In this document: in pieces, positions 35,749 to 44,746 of the stretch
Layout of the letters: the number at the start of each line of letters is the position of its first letter
Numbering within the stretch: position 1 is the stretch's first letter
From: Novosphingobium sp. SG751A
Lineage (GTDB): Bacteria; Pseudomonadota; Alphaproteobacteria; Sphingomonadales; Sphingomonadaceae
DNA length: 64,000 nucleotides
Reading direction: 5' to 3'
Assembly: GCF_013149295.1 (NCBI RefSeq)
Contig: NZ_JABGCB010000019.1
Span: 1 to 64,000 of the forward strand
The notes under the pieces: model-generated
What the model saw: the letters and a program-made list of their open reading frames with translations, nothing else
Told to the model about the DNA's origin: nothing
Database searches by the model: none
Made by a program: the position numbers and the translations under genes

Positions 35749-37049
35749 AATACACGCTTGAGCAGGCGCGTAATCGGCGCGCCTGTTTCGGCCCATGCCC
35801 AATAGGCGCGATATTTGGCATCCTGCCCCAACAGATGCCGCTCCTCGGTCTTGGCACGCCACCAATAGACCGCACTGACCATCGCCAGAATTGCGGTGTT
35901 GCGCATGCAATCAACCAGCGATCCGGTGGGACTGAGAAAAGGCAGCGTCACCGACCACCAGAACAGATTCTTCGACACATAAGCCGGATGGCGCGTCAGT
36001 CGATAAGGCCCATGGGTGATGACCCCGCGATAGGTCAGATTGGAAAAGCGCAGGCCGAACACCATCGTCGCCCAACCGTAAACGCCTGTGAGCGCCACCA
36101 ACCACGCCCCCCACCCCCATAGCGCCCATTCATGCCCGGCCAGCCATTGCGACCATTCCGCCGTGCCGGGGTGATAATCGAGCGGCCCATTGCCCCCCAT
36201 CATGATGAAGGGCGGATAGCACACCAGCGCCGCCACCCAGCCGTCAAGGTACGGGTTGGCGCTGCGAATATGCGCGTCCAAGGGACGCAGAGTGAAGAGA
36301 TAGCCCGCTGTGCCAATCTGCACGTCGATCATGAAAAGCCACGTTATCAGCCAGTTGGTCAGCGCCACCGGATCGCCCAACCCGGCCCCGTCGAAATGCA
36401 CCACCGCCGCAAAGCCACCCGGCAGAATCGAAAGCATAAAGGCCGTGAAAAACCCCTTCACTGCCCAGCGTCGCGCATGGAGCAGAACCTGCCCCCCATC
36501 GGCCCCATCCCGGCCCAGAACCCACGCCCCGCAATGCCACGCCCCATCGCGCGGATCGATCAGCACCCGGTCCAGCCACAAGACATAGGGCACCGAGAGC
36601 AAAGCCATCGGCACCACGCCCAAGCCGATCAGGCGGATGCCAAACAGCCATGGCTCCTGCCAATAAAAGCGGAACAGGCAATAGGCCGTGCCGATCACCG
36701 CCCATGTCACCCACAGGCCCACCAGCTTGACCGCGCTGATGCCCAGCACATCGCGCAAGGGGCGAGGATGAGCCCAGTCGATACCGGTCGAGGCCCGCCG
36801 ATGCACCTTGTCCACCAACACCGACCACAAGGCCATCGCGCCCGAGGACAGAGCCAGCGCCATCACCGCCGTATAAGGCCCCGCCAAAGGCTCCCTTGGC
36901 CCGCCCAGATCAAGCGCGTCCGCCACCATCGGCCATGACCGGCAGACCATCACCCAGGCTACCAGCACGGCCAGCCCCACCAGCCCGACACTGGCGGAAA
37001 CATCGCTTTGCGGTCTGCTGACGACAGAAGGGCTGGCGGAACAATCCAT
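35745..37049 (-). CDS. ICMT-like (isoprenylcysteine/phospholipid methyltransferase-fold) membrane protein
   Basis: The protein of up to 434 residues has about ten hydrophobic segments. The C-terminal part has the ICMT/PEMT signature: GVITHGPYRLTRHPAYVSKN, then EERHLL. This fold methylates lipids or prenylated groups with SAM at the membrane. The N-terminal 300 residues are an additional membrane region I do not recognise, so the substrate is open. The ATG at 37049 falls inside the loop of a perfect hairpin (37030-37060), so the true start may lie downstream. Confidence 0.7.
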   Translation of the reverse strand: MDCSASPSVVSRPQSDVSASVGLVGLAVLVAWVMVCRSWPMVADALDLGGPREPLAGPYTAVMALALSSGAMALWSVLVDKVHRRASTGIDWAHPRPLRDVLGISAVKLVGLWVTWAVIGTAYCLFRFYWQEPWLFGIRLIGLGVVPMALLSVPYVLWLDRVLIDPRDGAWHCGAWVLGRDGADGGQVLLHARRWAVKGFFTAFMLSILPGGFAAVVHFDGAGLGDPVALTNWLITWLFMIDVQIGTAGYLFTLRPLDAHIRSANPYLDGWVAALVCYPPFIMMGGNGPLDYHPGTAEWSQWLAGHEWALWGWGAWLVALTGVYGWATMVFGLRFSNLTYRGVITHGPYRLTRHPAYVSKNLFWWSVTLPFLSPTGSLVDCMRNTAILAMVSAVYWWRAKTEERHLLGQDAKYRAYWAWAETGAPITRLLKRVF

Positions 37050-37060
37050 TCCGCCAGCCC
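37030..37060 (-). terminator. Hairpin after bamB overlapping the start of the ICMT-like gene
   Basis: GGGCTGGCGGAA pairs perfectly with TTCCGCCAGCCC (12 bp) around a seven-base loop. It lies 34 bases past the bamB stop, the expected place for its terminator. No T-run follows. The loop contains the ATG proposed for the ICMT-like gene. Confidence 0.55.
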
Positions 37061-37093
37061 TAGCAGCCACTGGTTAAGAGTGCGGAAACGCTC

Positions 37094-38452
37094 TTACTTC
37101 AACGCGGTAATCCGGCCGGAATCGTCCAGCAGATAAAGGATGCCATTGGCCACGATCGGGGCCAGCGTGATCGGCGCCTTGACCTCGGTATAGAACTTGG
37201 ACACGCCGTCCATCGCGCTTACCACATGGACCTCGCCACGGCTGTTGGCCACCCACAGGCGGTCGCCCGCCAGCACCGGGCCGGTCCAGAAGATCGGGCC
37301 TTCCTTCTTCTTGGGCTTGGTCCAGCGGTTGAGCTGGGCCACCCAGCGCACCTTGCCGCTGGCCTTGGAAATGCACAGCAGCTTGGCTTCGTCGGTCAAC
37401 GTGAAGATCCAGTCGCCCGCAATCGCCGGAGTGGAAATGCCCGCCAGATTCAGCTCCCAAAGGCGCTGGCCCGTCACGAGTTCATAGGCGGCCATACGCC
37501 CGCCCTGACCCAGCGCATAGATGCGGCCACGGTCGATGATCGGATCAGCGTCAATATCGGTCAACACGCCCACCGAGGTGGAGAGCGACGTGCGCGAAAG
37601 AGCGTCATTCCACAAGGTCCGGCCATTTTCATAGCGATAGGCGATCAGTTCCCCGGTTGAGAAACCGGCGACCACCGAACCCTGCCCCGCCGCCGGCGCA
37701 GCGACGCCAAAAACGCCCGTCGCGCCCAGCGAAGCCGCTTCCTGCCACAGACCGGTGCCGTCCTCGATCTTGAGCGCGTGGATCTCGTTATTCTGCGTCA
37801 TCACATAGACCGCGCCAAAGGCCACCGTAGGCGATCCGCGCAGCGGGCCTGCGGGGCGCACCTTCCATGCGATCTTGCCGGTCTTGGCGTCCAGCGCGGC
37901 AACATCGCCCACGCCCGTCGTCACATAGACGCGGCCAGAATCATACGAAGCGCCACCTCCGAACACCGCCTCGCCCGCGCCGCCGGTAACCTGCAGCGTC
38001 TGAGTCCATTGCGGAGCGCCCGTGGCGGCATCAAAGGCGTGCAGCACACCATCGGTGTCGAACACGAACATCGAGCCGCCGCCGATCACCGGAGAAGCGC
38101 CCAGACGGCGCCGTTCGTTGGAGCCGGCCACGCGCACTTCCCAGATCGGCTTGGGGCTCTCGCCCAGCGTCAGGTTGCCGTAGCTCTTCGAAGCCGAACC
38201 GCCCGGCTGCGCCCATTCGGTATTGGGCTGGGCCAGAGGCAGCACGACCGCCATCGTGGCGATGTCCATATCCGCCTGCGCCGAGGATTCGACGCGGCTC
38301 AGGATCGGTTCGCGCTTGCCGGTGGTGGGCGTGGTCGGCTTGGGCTTGCGGCCCAGCTTGGGTCCGCCGCCGCAGGCCGACAGTGCGGCGATCAGCGCCA
38401 CCGACAGCAGCGCACGGCCCGGATTACGACGGAAGGAGGCAAGAGACTTCAT
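37094..38452 (-). CDS. bamB: Outer membrane protein assembly factor BamB
   Basis: The 452-residue lipoprotein (lipobox LSAC, Cys27) is an eight-bladed PQQ-type beta-propeller; the blades show recurrent units such as VYVTTGVGDVAALDAKTGKIAW. BamB binds BamA and helps insert outer-membrane barrels. AAGGA lies eight bases before the ATG. It lies downstream of the YfgM-like gene on the same strand, as in E. coli yfgM-bamB. The GTPase gene der that follows in E. coli is absent here. Confidence 0.92.
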   Translation of the reverse strand: MKSLASFRRNPGRALLSVALIAALSACGGGPKLGRKPKPTTPTTGKREPILSRVESSAQADMDIATMAVVLPLAQPNTEWAQPGGSASKSYGNLTLGESPKPIWEVRVAGSNERRRLGASPVIGGGSMFVFDTDGVLHAFDAATGAPQWTQTLQVTGGAGEAVFGGGASYDSGRVYVTTGVGDVAALDAKTGKIAWKVRPAGPLRGSPTVAFGAVYVMTQNNEIHALKIEDGTGLWQEAASLGATGVFGVAAPAAGQGSVVAGFSTGELIAYRYENGRTLWNDALSRTSLSTSVGVLTDIDADPIIDRGRIYALGQGGRMAAYELVTGQRLWELNLAGISTPAIAGDWIFTLTDEAKLLCISKASGKVRWVAQLNRWTKPKKKEGPIFWTGPVLAGDRLWVANSRGEVHVVSAMDGVSKFYTEVKAPITLAPIVANGILYLLDDSGRITALK

Positions 38453-38484
38453 GAGGCAGGTCCTTAAGGTCCGTCAGGAATGGA

Positions 38485-39429
38485 TCAGGGCTGAGTGGGG
38501 GCGGGCACAGCAGGCGTCGCGGCGCCGGGCTTGCCCACCATCAGGGGGATTTCGGGCGTGGCCGCCTTGGGTTTTGCTGCCTTGGCCGTGGGCGCCGCCT
38601 TTGCGGGCGCAGGGGCCGAAGCAGCCGCAGGCGCGGCCTCGACCGGCGCGGCTGGGGCCGGAGCAGCGCCCGGCTGGGGCGCGTTCAACTCGATCGGCCG
38701 GGCCACATCGTCCACCGCGTCAAAGCCCAACTGGCTGGCGACCTGACGCACGCGGGCGCGCAGGGATTCGGGCTGATCCTTATCCTTGGCAATCGCGCCG
38801 AACAGCGGCGAGGCCAGTTCCTTCTTGCCCTGCTTCAAATAGGCCATGCCCAGCAATTCGCCCGCCGCACCAAACCACGGCGCGCCCGGCGCGGCCAGAG
38901 GCTTCAGCTTGGCGACGACTTCATCGGGCTTCATCTGGTCATAGTTCAGCGAGACCTGGCGCAGCGTGGCGAAATCGCGATAGGTCTGCGGCGCATTGGC
39001 ATCAGCGGCCACGGCGGCATAACGCGTGGCGGCGTCCTGTACCTTGCCCTGCTTGGCCAGCAGCCCCGCTTCGACCAGCCGAGCCACCACCGCCGAACCG
39101 GAATCGCTGCCTGCGGCAAGACCATCGAGCGTCTTATTGGCCAGATCCGGGCGGCTCGCCTCGATCTGGTCCAGCGCGATGGTCAACTGCTCGCCGCGCG
39201 TGGCCGCCTGCTGATCCTGATAATGGCCCCACCACAGATAACCGCCCAGCGCCGCCAGACCCAGCACCAGCCCGGCGCCCACCGGCTTGGCATAGCGGCG
39301 GACCACGGTCATCATCTGATCCTCGCGCAGCGCGTCATCCACCTCGCGCAGGAAGGCATCGCCCTGCTGGGCCTGTTGTGCAGCCAGTTGCTGGGCGCGG
39401 GTCTGAGGAGGAGTAGGACGCAGGGCCAA
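38485..39429 (-). CDS. YfgM-like tetratricopeptide membrane protein (ancillary SecYEG subunit family)
   Basis: The 314-residue protein has a short cytoplasmic N-terminus with DAFLREVDDALREDQM, one transmembrane helix (about 50-68), then TPR repeats to about 230. An Ala/Pro-rich tail of low complexity ends the protein. The family sits at the Sec translocon and links to periplasmic chaperones. The start is TTG at 39429 with AGGAAG upstream; it gives the family N-terminus MALRPTPP. bamB follows after 32 bases. Confidence 0.85.
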   Translation of the reverse strand: MALRPTPPQTRAQQLAAQQAQQGDAFLREVDDALREDQMMTVVRRYAKPVGAGLVLGLAALGGYLWWGHYQDQQAATRGEQLTIALDQIEASRPDLANKTLDGLAAGSDSGSAVVARLVEAGLLAKQGKVQDAATRYAAVAADANAPQTYRDFATLRQVSLNYDQMKPDEVVAKLKPLAAPGAPWFGAAGELLGMAYLKQGKKELASPLFGAIAKDKDQPESLRARVRQVASQLGFDAVDDVARPIELNAPQPGAAPAPAAPVEAAPAAASAPAPAKAAPTAKAAKPKAATPEIPLMVGKPGAATPAVPAPTQP

Positions 39430-39480
39430 GGGACTTCACTTCCTGATCATCGATGCGGGCGAAAAAGTCACACCGCGTGT

Positions 39481-39528
39481 AAAAAAACGAAACTGCCGTT
39501 TAGCGGATGGGCCGGGCTTTTCAACGGC
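39481..39528 (-). terminator. Possible terminator of the glycosyltransferase gene
   Basis: On the minus strand, GCCGTT (39528-39523) can pair with AACGGC (39500-39495) over a 22-base loop, and a run of seven T follows at 39487-39481. It lies past the glycosyltransferase stop. The long loop makes it uncertain. Confidence 0.4.
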
Positions 39529-39569
39529 AATGAGACAATCGGCGAGACGGTCCGGCAACAGATCGGCAA

Positions 39570-40712
39570 TTATGGGAAACTATTGCGCCCCATCGCCCCG
39601 GCGTAAAGCGCGCGGTAACGATCGACCATGGTCTTTTCGTCATATTCCGTGATGGCCAGCGCGCGATTCGCCTCGCCGACCGCACGGCGCAGATCCGTCT
39701 CCCCGGCCAGATGCGCCAGATGGGCGGCAAAGGCACCCTCATCACCCGATGGCGCAATAAAGGCCCGGTTTTTCGCCGACAGCATCGGCACAACATCGCC
39801 CACATCCGGGCTGACCACCGCCAGACCCGCCGCCATGGCCTCGACCACGCTGATCGGAAACTGCTCGCTGTCAGAAGACAACGCAAAAAGGTCGAACAGA
39901 CCCACCACCTTGGCCGGATCGCCGACATGACCGGGAAGATGGACCCGGTGCGCAATATCAAGGCGCAGCGCCTCCTCGCGGATCGCCTCGCGTTCCGGCC
40001 CATCGCCCGCGATCACCAACTGCCATGGCTCGGGCAATGCTGCAAAGGCGCGCACCAGACGCGGCAGATTTTTCACCGGCCGCAGTCCGGCCAGCGTGCC
40101 CAGCCACAATTCGCCCTCGCGCTTAATCACGCGGGGCAGCGCATCGGGCCGGGGCCGCGCAGCATAGGCAGCGGTGCGTATGCCATTGGGGATGCGGTGA
40201 ACCTTGGCCTCGGGCTGCTGCCACACGCCGCGCGCGATGCCCTCCAGCCTTTGCGAACAGACCACCAGAGCGCTAGCTCGGCCAAGCGCGATCCGGCGAT
40301 ACCAGTTGCGGCTGGATTTCAGGCTGACCGCCTCGTCCTGATTGAACCCGTCCTCATGGTGAACCAAAGGCGGCAGACGCAGGATCTGGGCAAACAGAGT
40401 ATGGGCCAGCACCGCATCCATCGCGCCGAAATTATAGGTCAGTACAAGGTCATAATCCGACATCGCGCTGGCCAGAGCTATCAGGCGTTTTGGGCTGGGC
40501 TTGCCCTGAAGCGAGGGGAAATCGGTGCCTGCCTGCCAGCGGATGCCGGGCATGATGCGGCGTGCGGCCTCCATCGCATCGGGCATAGCCGAGACGATCG
40601 TGTGGGCCGCCCCCGCGCCAAAAGCGTTGATAAGCTGGACGCAGCGTAATTCCTTGCCGCCGGGGTTAAAGCTGGAATGGAGATGCAGAATACGCAACGG
40701 ATTCGAACTCAT
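39570..40712 (-). CDS. Glycosyltransferase family 4 protein
   Basis: The 380-residue GT-B enzyme starts MSSNPLRILHLHSSFNPGGKE, the usual N-terminal Rossmann start of family 4. The C-terminal domain has GTLAGLRPVKNLPRLVRAF and the nucleotide-sugar motif around SEQFPISVVEAMAAGLAVV. Sugar and acceptor are not readable. The ATG overlaps the stop of the upstream hydrolase by four bases, so the two genes are coupled; the reason for this pairing is not clear. Confidence 0.88.
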   Translation of the reverse strand: MSSNPLRILHLHSSFNPGGKELRCVQLINAFGAGAAHTIVSAMPDAMEAARRIMPGIRWQAGTDFPSLQGKPSPKRLIALASAMSDYDLVLTYNFGAMDAVLAHTLFAQILRLPPLVHHEDGFNQDEAVSLKSSRNWYRRIALGRASALVVCSQRLEGIARGVWQQPEAKVHRIPNGIRTAAYAARPRPDALPRVIKREGELWLGTLAGLRPVKNLPRLVRAFAALPEPWQLVIAGDGPEREAIREEALRLDIAHRVHLPGHVGDPAKVVGLFDLFALSSDSEQFPISVVEAMAAGLAVVSPDVGDVVPMLSAKNRAFIAPSGDEGAFAAHLAHLAGETDLRRAVGEANRALAITEYDEKTMVDRYRALYAGAMGRNSFP

Positions 40713-41566
40713 ACCACCCGTTCCAAAAGGCGCTCGATAGCCTTGACCGCCCCGGCCTCATCCAATGTCGGCGCATGGCCGATCCGGGGAATGCTGACCG
40801 CGACGGCATCGGGAATGCGCCGCGCCATTTCGCCCAGCGTTTCGGTGGAGAGCAGATCCGACAATTCCCCGCGCAGCAGCAGCAGAGGCCGCCCCGCCAG
40901 CGCCATATAGCCGGGCCACAGATCGACCCCCGCCTCGCCGCCGGGGCGCTCGAAAGGCTCGGCGATCTTCATGTCGTAATCATACACGATGCGGCCGTTC
41001 TGCCCCACGGTCATCACCCGCTTGGCCATGGCCAGCCATTGATGCACGTCGTAATCCGGGAAGGACGCGCTCTGCTCCTCCTCCAGCGCACGGGCGGCAT
41101 GCATCCATGTGGGAAAGCTGCGCCCCTGCCCCACATAATCGCGGATACGCGCGAGGCCGGATGGCTCAATCACCGGTCCGATGTCGTTCAGAACCGCGCC
41201 CGCGATCCGCTTGGCATCGATCATCGCCAGCAGCATCGCCATCAGCCCGCCCAGCGAGGTGCCGACCACGACAAAGCGCTCAATCCGCAGTTCATCGAAG
41301 AGCGCGTTGACGTCCTGCACATATTGCAGCGGATTATAAGTGGCCGAATTTTTGGCATATTGCGAATCGCCGCGCCCGCGCATGTCCGGGCAAATCACCC
41401 GCCATTGCCCCGCGATGCGCCCCGCCAGCCCTTCAAAATCGCGCGCATTGCGCGTCAGGCCCGGCAGACAGACCACCGCCGGGCGATCCTCGGGTCCGGC
41501 GTAATCTCGATAGTGCAAACGCAGCCCGTCCGGGCTTTGCCAGAATTGATCGGTAAAACTGTTCAT
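40709..41566 (-). CDS. Alpha/beta hydrolase
   Basis: The 285-residue protein has the alpha/beta hydrolase fold with nucleophile elbow VGTSLGGL (Ser104), oxyanion region LPGLTRNARDF, and catalytic His in RIGHAPTLDE near 267. It resembles 3-oxoadipate enol-lactonase and esterase-like families but the substrate cannot be told. No signal peptide is seen. It is translationally coupled with the downstream glycosyltransferase. Confidence 0.88.
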   Translation of the reverse strand: MNSFTDQFWQSPDGLRLHYRDYAGPEDRPAVVCLPGLTRNARDFEGLAGRIAGQWRVICPDMRGRGDSQYAKNSATYNPLQYVQDVNALFDELRIERFVVVGTSLGGLMAMLLAMIDAKRIAGAVLNDIGPVIEPSGLARIRDYVGQGRSFPTWMHAARALEEEQSASFPDYDVHQWLAMAKRVMTVGQNGRIVYDYDMKIAEPFERPGGEAGVDLWPGYMALAGRPLLLLRGELSDLLSTETLGEMARRIPDAVAVSIPRIGHAPTLDEAGAVKAIERLLERVV

Positions 41567-41646
41567 GGCCTTGCGGGCGCTTCCTTATCGCAATTTTGCG
41601 CAGGCATGGCTTGCGCCCCGCCGCTTGTGCGCCCACTTATTGCCCC

Positions 41647-43086
41647 ATGCGCCATGAACCGCAAGCGAATGCCTACGCACCCGATCCGCAAATCCTCAGT
41701 CTGGCCCCATGGCTGGGCGATCCGGTTGCGCCCGCCGACTTTCCAGAGGCCCGGCTGCGCTGGCGCAACGACCGCTGGGCGCGGGGCGTAGGGCTCGATG
41801 GGCTGGACGATGCGGCATGGGTTGCCCATTTCGGACGGTTTGCGCCTTTGGACGGCAATTTGCCCCAGCCTTTGGCGCTGCGCTATCACGGCCACCAGTT
41901 TGGCGTGTACAATCCCGAACTTGGCGATGGGCGCGGGTTTCTGTTTGCGCAGATGCGCGATGGCGCCGAACGCCTGATCGACCTTGGCACCAAGGGTTCG
42001 GGGCAGACGCCGTGGAGCCGTCAGGGCGATGGCCGCCTGACACTCAAAGGCGCAGTGCGCGAAATTCTGGCGACCGAAATGCTGGAGGCTTTGGGCGCGA
42101 ACACCTCCAAGACTTTCAGCGTCGTGGAAACCGGCGAGGCTTTGTGGCGCGGCGATGAACCCTCGCCCACCCGCTCGGCGGTGTTGGTGCGGATGAGCCA
42201 TGGTCATATCCGCATCGGCACGTTCCAACGCCTGCTGGTGCTGGAGGAGGCCGAGCATATGGCCGCGCTGGTCGATTATGCGCTGGCGCAATTTCCCGGT
42301 CCGCTGCCACCCGCCGATGCGCCGGGCCGCGACCAACCCGCGATCATCCTGCTGCATCAGGTGGTCGAGCGGCTTGCCGATATGGCCGCTTCCTATGTCG
42401 CCTCGGGCTTTGTCCATGGCGTGCTGAACACCGACAATATGAACATTTCGGGCGAGAGTTTCGACTATGGCCCCTGGCGCTGGCTGCCGCGATGGGATGC
42501 CGATTTTACCGCCGCCTATTTTGACCACGCGGGCCGCTATCGCTTTGGCCAACAGGCCGAGGCGATCAAGTGGAATTGCGGGCAGTTGGCGGTGTCGCTG
42601 CGCCTGCTGGTGGCCGATACCGCGCCGCTGATCGCCGCGCTCGACCGGTTCGACGGCTTGTATCAGGCGGCGCTGGCGCGGCGGATGCTGTGGCGGATCG
42701 GGCTGCAACCGCTGGGCGATGAACAAGACGGCGCGCTGCTGGCCGCAGCGGGCGCGCATATGCGCGAAGAGCAGATGTCGCCCGATGCTTTCTTCCACCT
42801 GTTTCGCGGCGCGCCGGATGAGGCACGGGCGGTGCTGCGTGAAAGCTCGCCGCTGGCCAAGGTGCTGGACGATTATACGCCTATTGCCGACGCCCGCGCC
42901 CATCCCGCATGGCAGGCCCCTGCCCCCGACAACCACATCGAAACAGTCGAAAGTCTCTGGCTGGCCATCGACCGCGATGATGACTGGGGCCCGCTCCACC
43001 GCCACATCGCGGCCATACGGGCGCTGGGCGATGCCTTGGGCGAACCGCCCATCCCTGCAGGACATGTTTCTGGATCAATCACTTAG
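41647..43086 (+). CDS. selO: Protein adenylyltransferase SelO (YdiU)
   Basis: The 479-residue pseudokinase-fold enzyme transfers AMP from ATP to Ser, Thr or Tyr of target proteins, linked to redox stress. Family motifs are complete: RYHGHQFGVYNPELGDGRG (with upstream LPQPLA), LGTKGSGQTPWSR, and the metal-binding VHGVLNTDNMNISG. The length equals that of E. coli YdiU. The C-terminus ends SGSIT and lacks the Cys or Sec seen in some homologues. The start at 41647 is 80 bases from the divergent hydrolase. Confidence 0.94.
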   Translation: MRHEPQANAYAPDPQILSLAPWLGDPVAPADFPEARLRWRNDRWARGVGLDGLDDAAWVAHFGRFAPLDGNLPQPLALRYHGHQFGVYNPELGDGRGFLFAQMRDGAERLIDLGTKGSGQTPWSRQGDGRLTLKGAVREILATEMLEALGANTSKTFSVVETGEALWRGDEPSPTRSAVLVRMSHGHIRIGTFQRLLVLEEAEHMAALVDYALAQFPGPLPPADAPGRDQPAIILLHQVVERLADMAASYVASGFVHGVLNTDNMNISGESFDYGPWRWLPRWDADFTAAYFDHAGRYRFGQQAEAIKWNCGQLAVSLRLLVADTAPLIAALDRFDGLYQAALARRMLWRIGLQPLGDEQDGALLAAAGAHMREEQMSPDAFFHLFRGAPDEARAVLRESSPLAKVLDDYTPIADARAHPAWQAPAPDNHIETVESLWLAIDRDDDWGPLHRHIAAIRALGDALGEPPIPAGHVSGSIT

Positions 43087-43107
43087 GCGACAGCGGAGCC
43101 GATCTCC

Positions 43108-43189
43108 GGAGGGGGCATTAAGAATTTGCCAACCTAGATTGGTTTAAACTTGGCAATCGTGGCGGCTCACAACGCCGCCTGCCCCCTTT
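43108..43189 (+). promoter_or_regulatory. Multibranched RNA leader candidate before the AstD-like gene
   Basis: Three nested pairings can form together. The outer stem is AGGGGGCA (43110-43117) with TGCCCCCT (43180-43187), inner stem 1 is TTGCCAA (43126-43132) with TTGGCAA (43150-43156), and inner stem 2 is GGCGGC (43161-43166) with GCCGCC (43174-43179). This is a three-way junction ending 13 bases before the TTG start. No known riboswitch family is recognised. TTGCCAA/TTGGCAA could also be a DNA operator. Confidence 0.35.
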
Positions 43190-43202
43190 CGGATAAGCCA
43201 TC

Positions 43203-44654
43203 TTGTCAGCCATCGCCCTTGCCACCTTGCCCGATGACACACCCGATCCCGTGATCTCGCGTGATCCGGCCACCGGCGCGGTGCTGATGCAGACCTATCC
43301 CACCGATCTGGAAGCCCAGATCGCCACCGCGCGGATCGCCTATACCGGCTGGGCCTGTCAGCCGCTATCGGCGCGGGTCGATGCGGTGCGTCGTCTGACC
43401 GGAGCGCTGCGCCAGCGGTCGCAGGAATTTGCCGAGGCCATCGCGCGCGACACCGGCCGGCCGATGTGGGATTGCTTTGCCGAGGTCGAGACCGCGCTGG
43501 CCCGCGTCGATGGCTGCGTACGCGCCTATGCCGACCGCTGCGCCCACCGGCGGCAAGAAGGTGGGGCCAATGGTGCGGTGGCCGTGCGGCACAAGCCGAT
43601 GGGCGTGCTGGCCGTCATCACCACTTTCAGTCAGCCGATGCTGACCCCACTCTCGCATATCGCCCCGGCGATTCTGGCGGGCAACGCGGTTATCTTCAAA
43701 CCCTCCAGCCGCGCCTTGCCCACCGCCTTGCTGATCGAGGATTGCATCAAGCGCGCCGGGCTTGCCGCCAATATCGTCCAGATCGCCGTGGCGCATGGCG
43801 AAGCCGCGATGGATCTGGCGGCGCATGATGGTGTCGATGGCGTATTCTTTTCCGGCTCGACTCAGGTAGGGCAAAATCTGGCGCGGCGGATTGCAGGTCG
43901 GCCGGGCAAGCTGCTCTCGCTCGACCTGGGCGGAAACAATGCCATCGTGGTCTGGGACACGCCGCAGATCGAGGATGCCGCGATGCTGGTTGTACAATCG
44001 GCCTTCACCGCCTCGGGCCAGCGGGCCACCTGCGCGCGCCGCCTGATCGTGCGCGAGGAGATGGCGGAACCGCTGTTGGCCGCAGTCAAGCGTCTGGCCG
44101 ACCGCATCGTCTGCGGCGCGCCCAACGACGAAACCACGCCCTTCATGGGGCCGCTCATCGACAATCGCGTGGCTGATGGGCTGGTGCAGAGCTTCATCTG
44201 GCTGATGTCGCGCGGGGGGCGGCCAATCAAGCATATGGCCCGCCTCGATCCCCAGCACCCCTTTATCAGCCCGGCGATCATCGATGTTACCGACATGCGC
44301 GAGCGGCCCGATGTCGAGCTGTTCGGTCCGCTGTTGCAGGTCATCCGCGTGCCCGATTTCGACGCCGCGATCACCCAGGCCAATGCCACGCGCTATGGGC
44401 TGGTTTCGGCGCTGATCGGAGGAACTCAGGAGGAGTACAACCGTTTCTGGGCCAATGTACGCACGGGCCTGACCCATTGGAACCGGGCGACGATCACCGA
44501 ATTGCCCGGCGTACCATCGGGCGGTGTGGGCCTGTCCGGCAATTTTCGCCCCGGCGGTTATTACGAGGCCGACTCCTGCGCCTATCCGGTCAGTTCGGCC
44601 GAAATGAGCCACCCGCGCGCGATGATCGGCACCGGCTTTGCGCCCGAAATCTAA
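43203..44654 (+). CDS. Aldehyde dehydrogenase-fold protein, AstD-like, catalytic residues lost
   Basis: The 483-residue protein is closest in pattern to succinylglutamate-semialdehyde dehydrogenase (AstD): NAVIFKPSSR, GRPGKLLSLDLGGNN, and a C-terminal SGNFRPGGYYEADSCAYP. However, the catalytic Cys of GQRC is Ala275 (GQRATCARR), the general-base Glu is Asp241 (LDLGGNN), and the oxyanion Asn is Ser144. Lys166 for cofactor binding is kept. It is probably not a working dehydrogenase unless Cys277 substitutes. The start is TTG at 43203, directly after an in-frame TAA. No other arginine succinyltransferase genes are nearby. Confidence 0.85.
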   Translation: MSAIALATLPDDTPDPVISRDPATGAVLMQTYPTDLEAQIATARIAYTGWACQPLSARVDAVRRLTGALRQRSQEFAEAIARDTGRPMWDCFAEVETALARVDGCVRAYADRCAHRRQEGGANGAVAVRHKPMGVLAVITTFSQPMLTPLSHIAPAILAGNAVIFKPSSRALPTALLIEDCIKRAGLAANIVQIAVAHGEAAMDLAAHDGVDGVFFSGSTQVGQNLARRIAGRPGKLLSLDLGGNNAIVVWDTPQIEDAAMLVVQSAFTASGQRATCARRLIVREEMAEPLLAAVKRLADRIVCGAPNDETTPFMGPLIDNRVADGLVQSFIWLMSRGGRPIKHMARLDPQHPFISPAIIDVTDMRERPDVELFGPLLQVIRVPDFDAAITQANATRYGLVSALIGGTQEEYNRFWANVRTGLTHWNRATITELPGVPSGGVGLSGNFRPGGYYEADSCAYPVSSAEMSHPRAMIGTGFAPEI

Positions 44655-44746
44655 GACCAAAATCTGACATTTGTCTGATTTGATCGCCGATTTTGGGATG
44701 CGTTGATCCTTCACTTGCGCCATGGAGCAGGGCGAAAGGATTTGAC

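Noticed and set aside
41563..43065. A 500-codon minus-strand frame opposite selO
   Set aside because: No domain is recognisable, and the plus strand carries all SelO motifs.
43040..43086. Truncation of selO at its C-terminus
   Set aside because: The length of 479 residues equals that of E. coli YdiU and all motifs are present. Only the last few residues differ.
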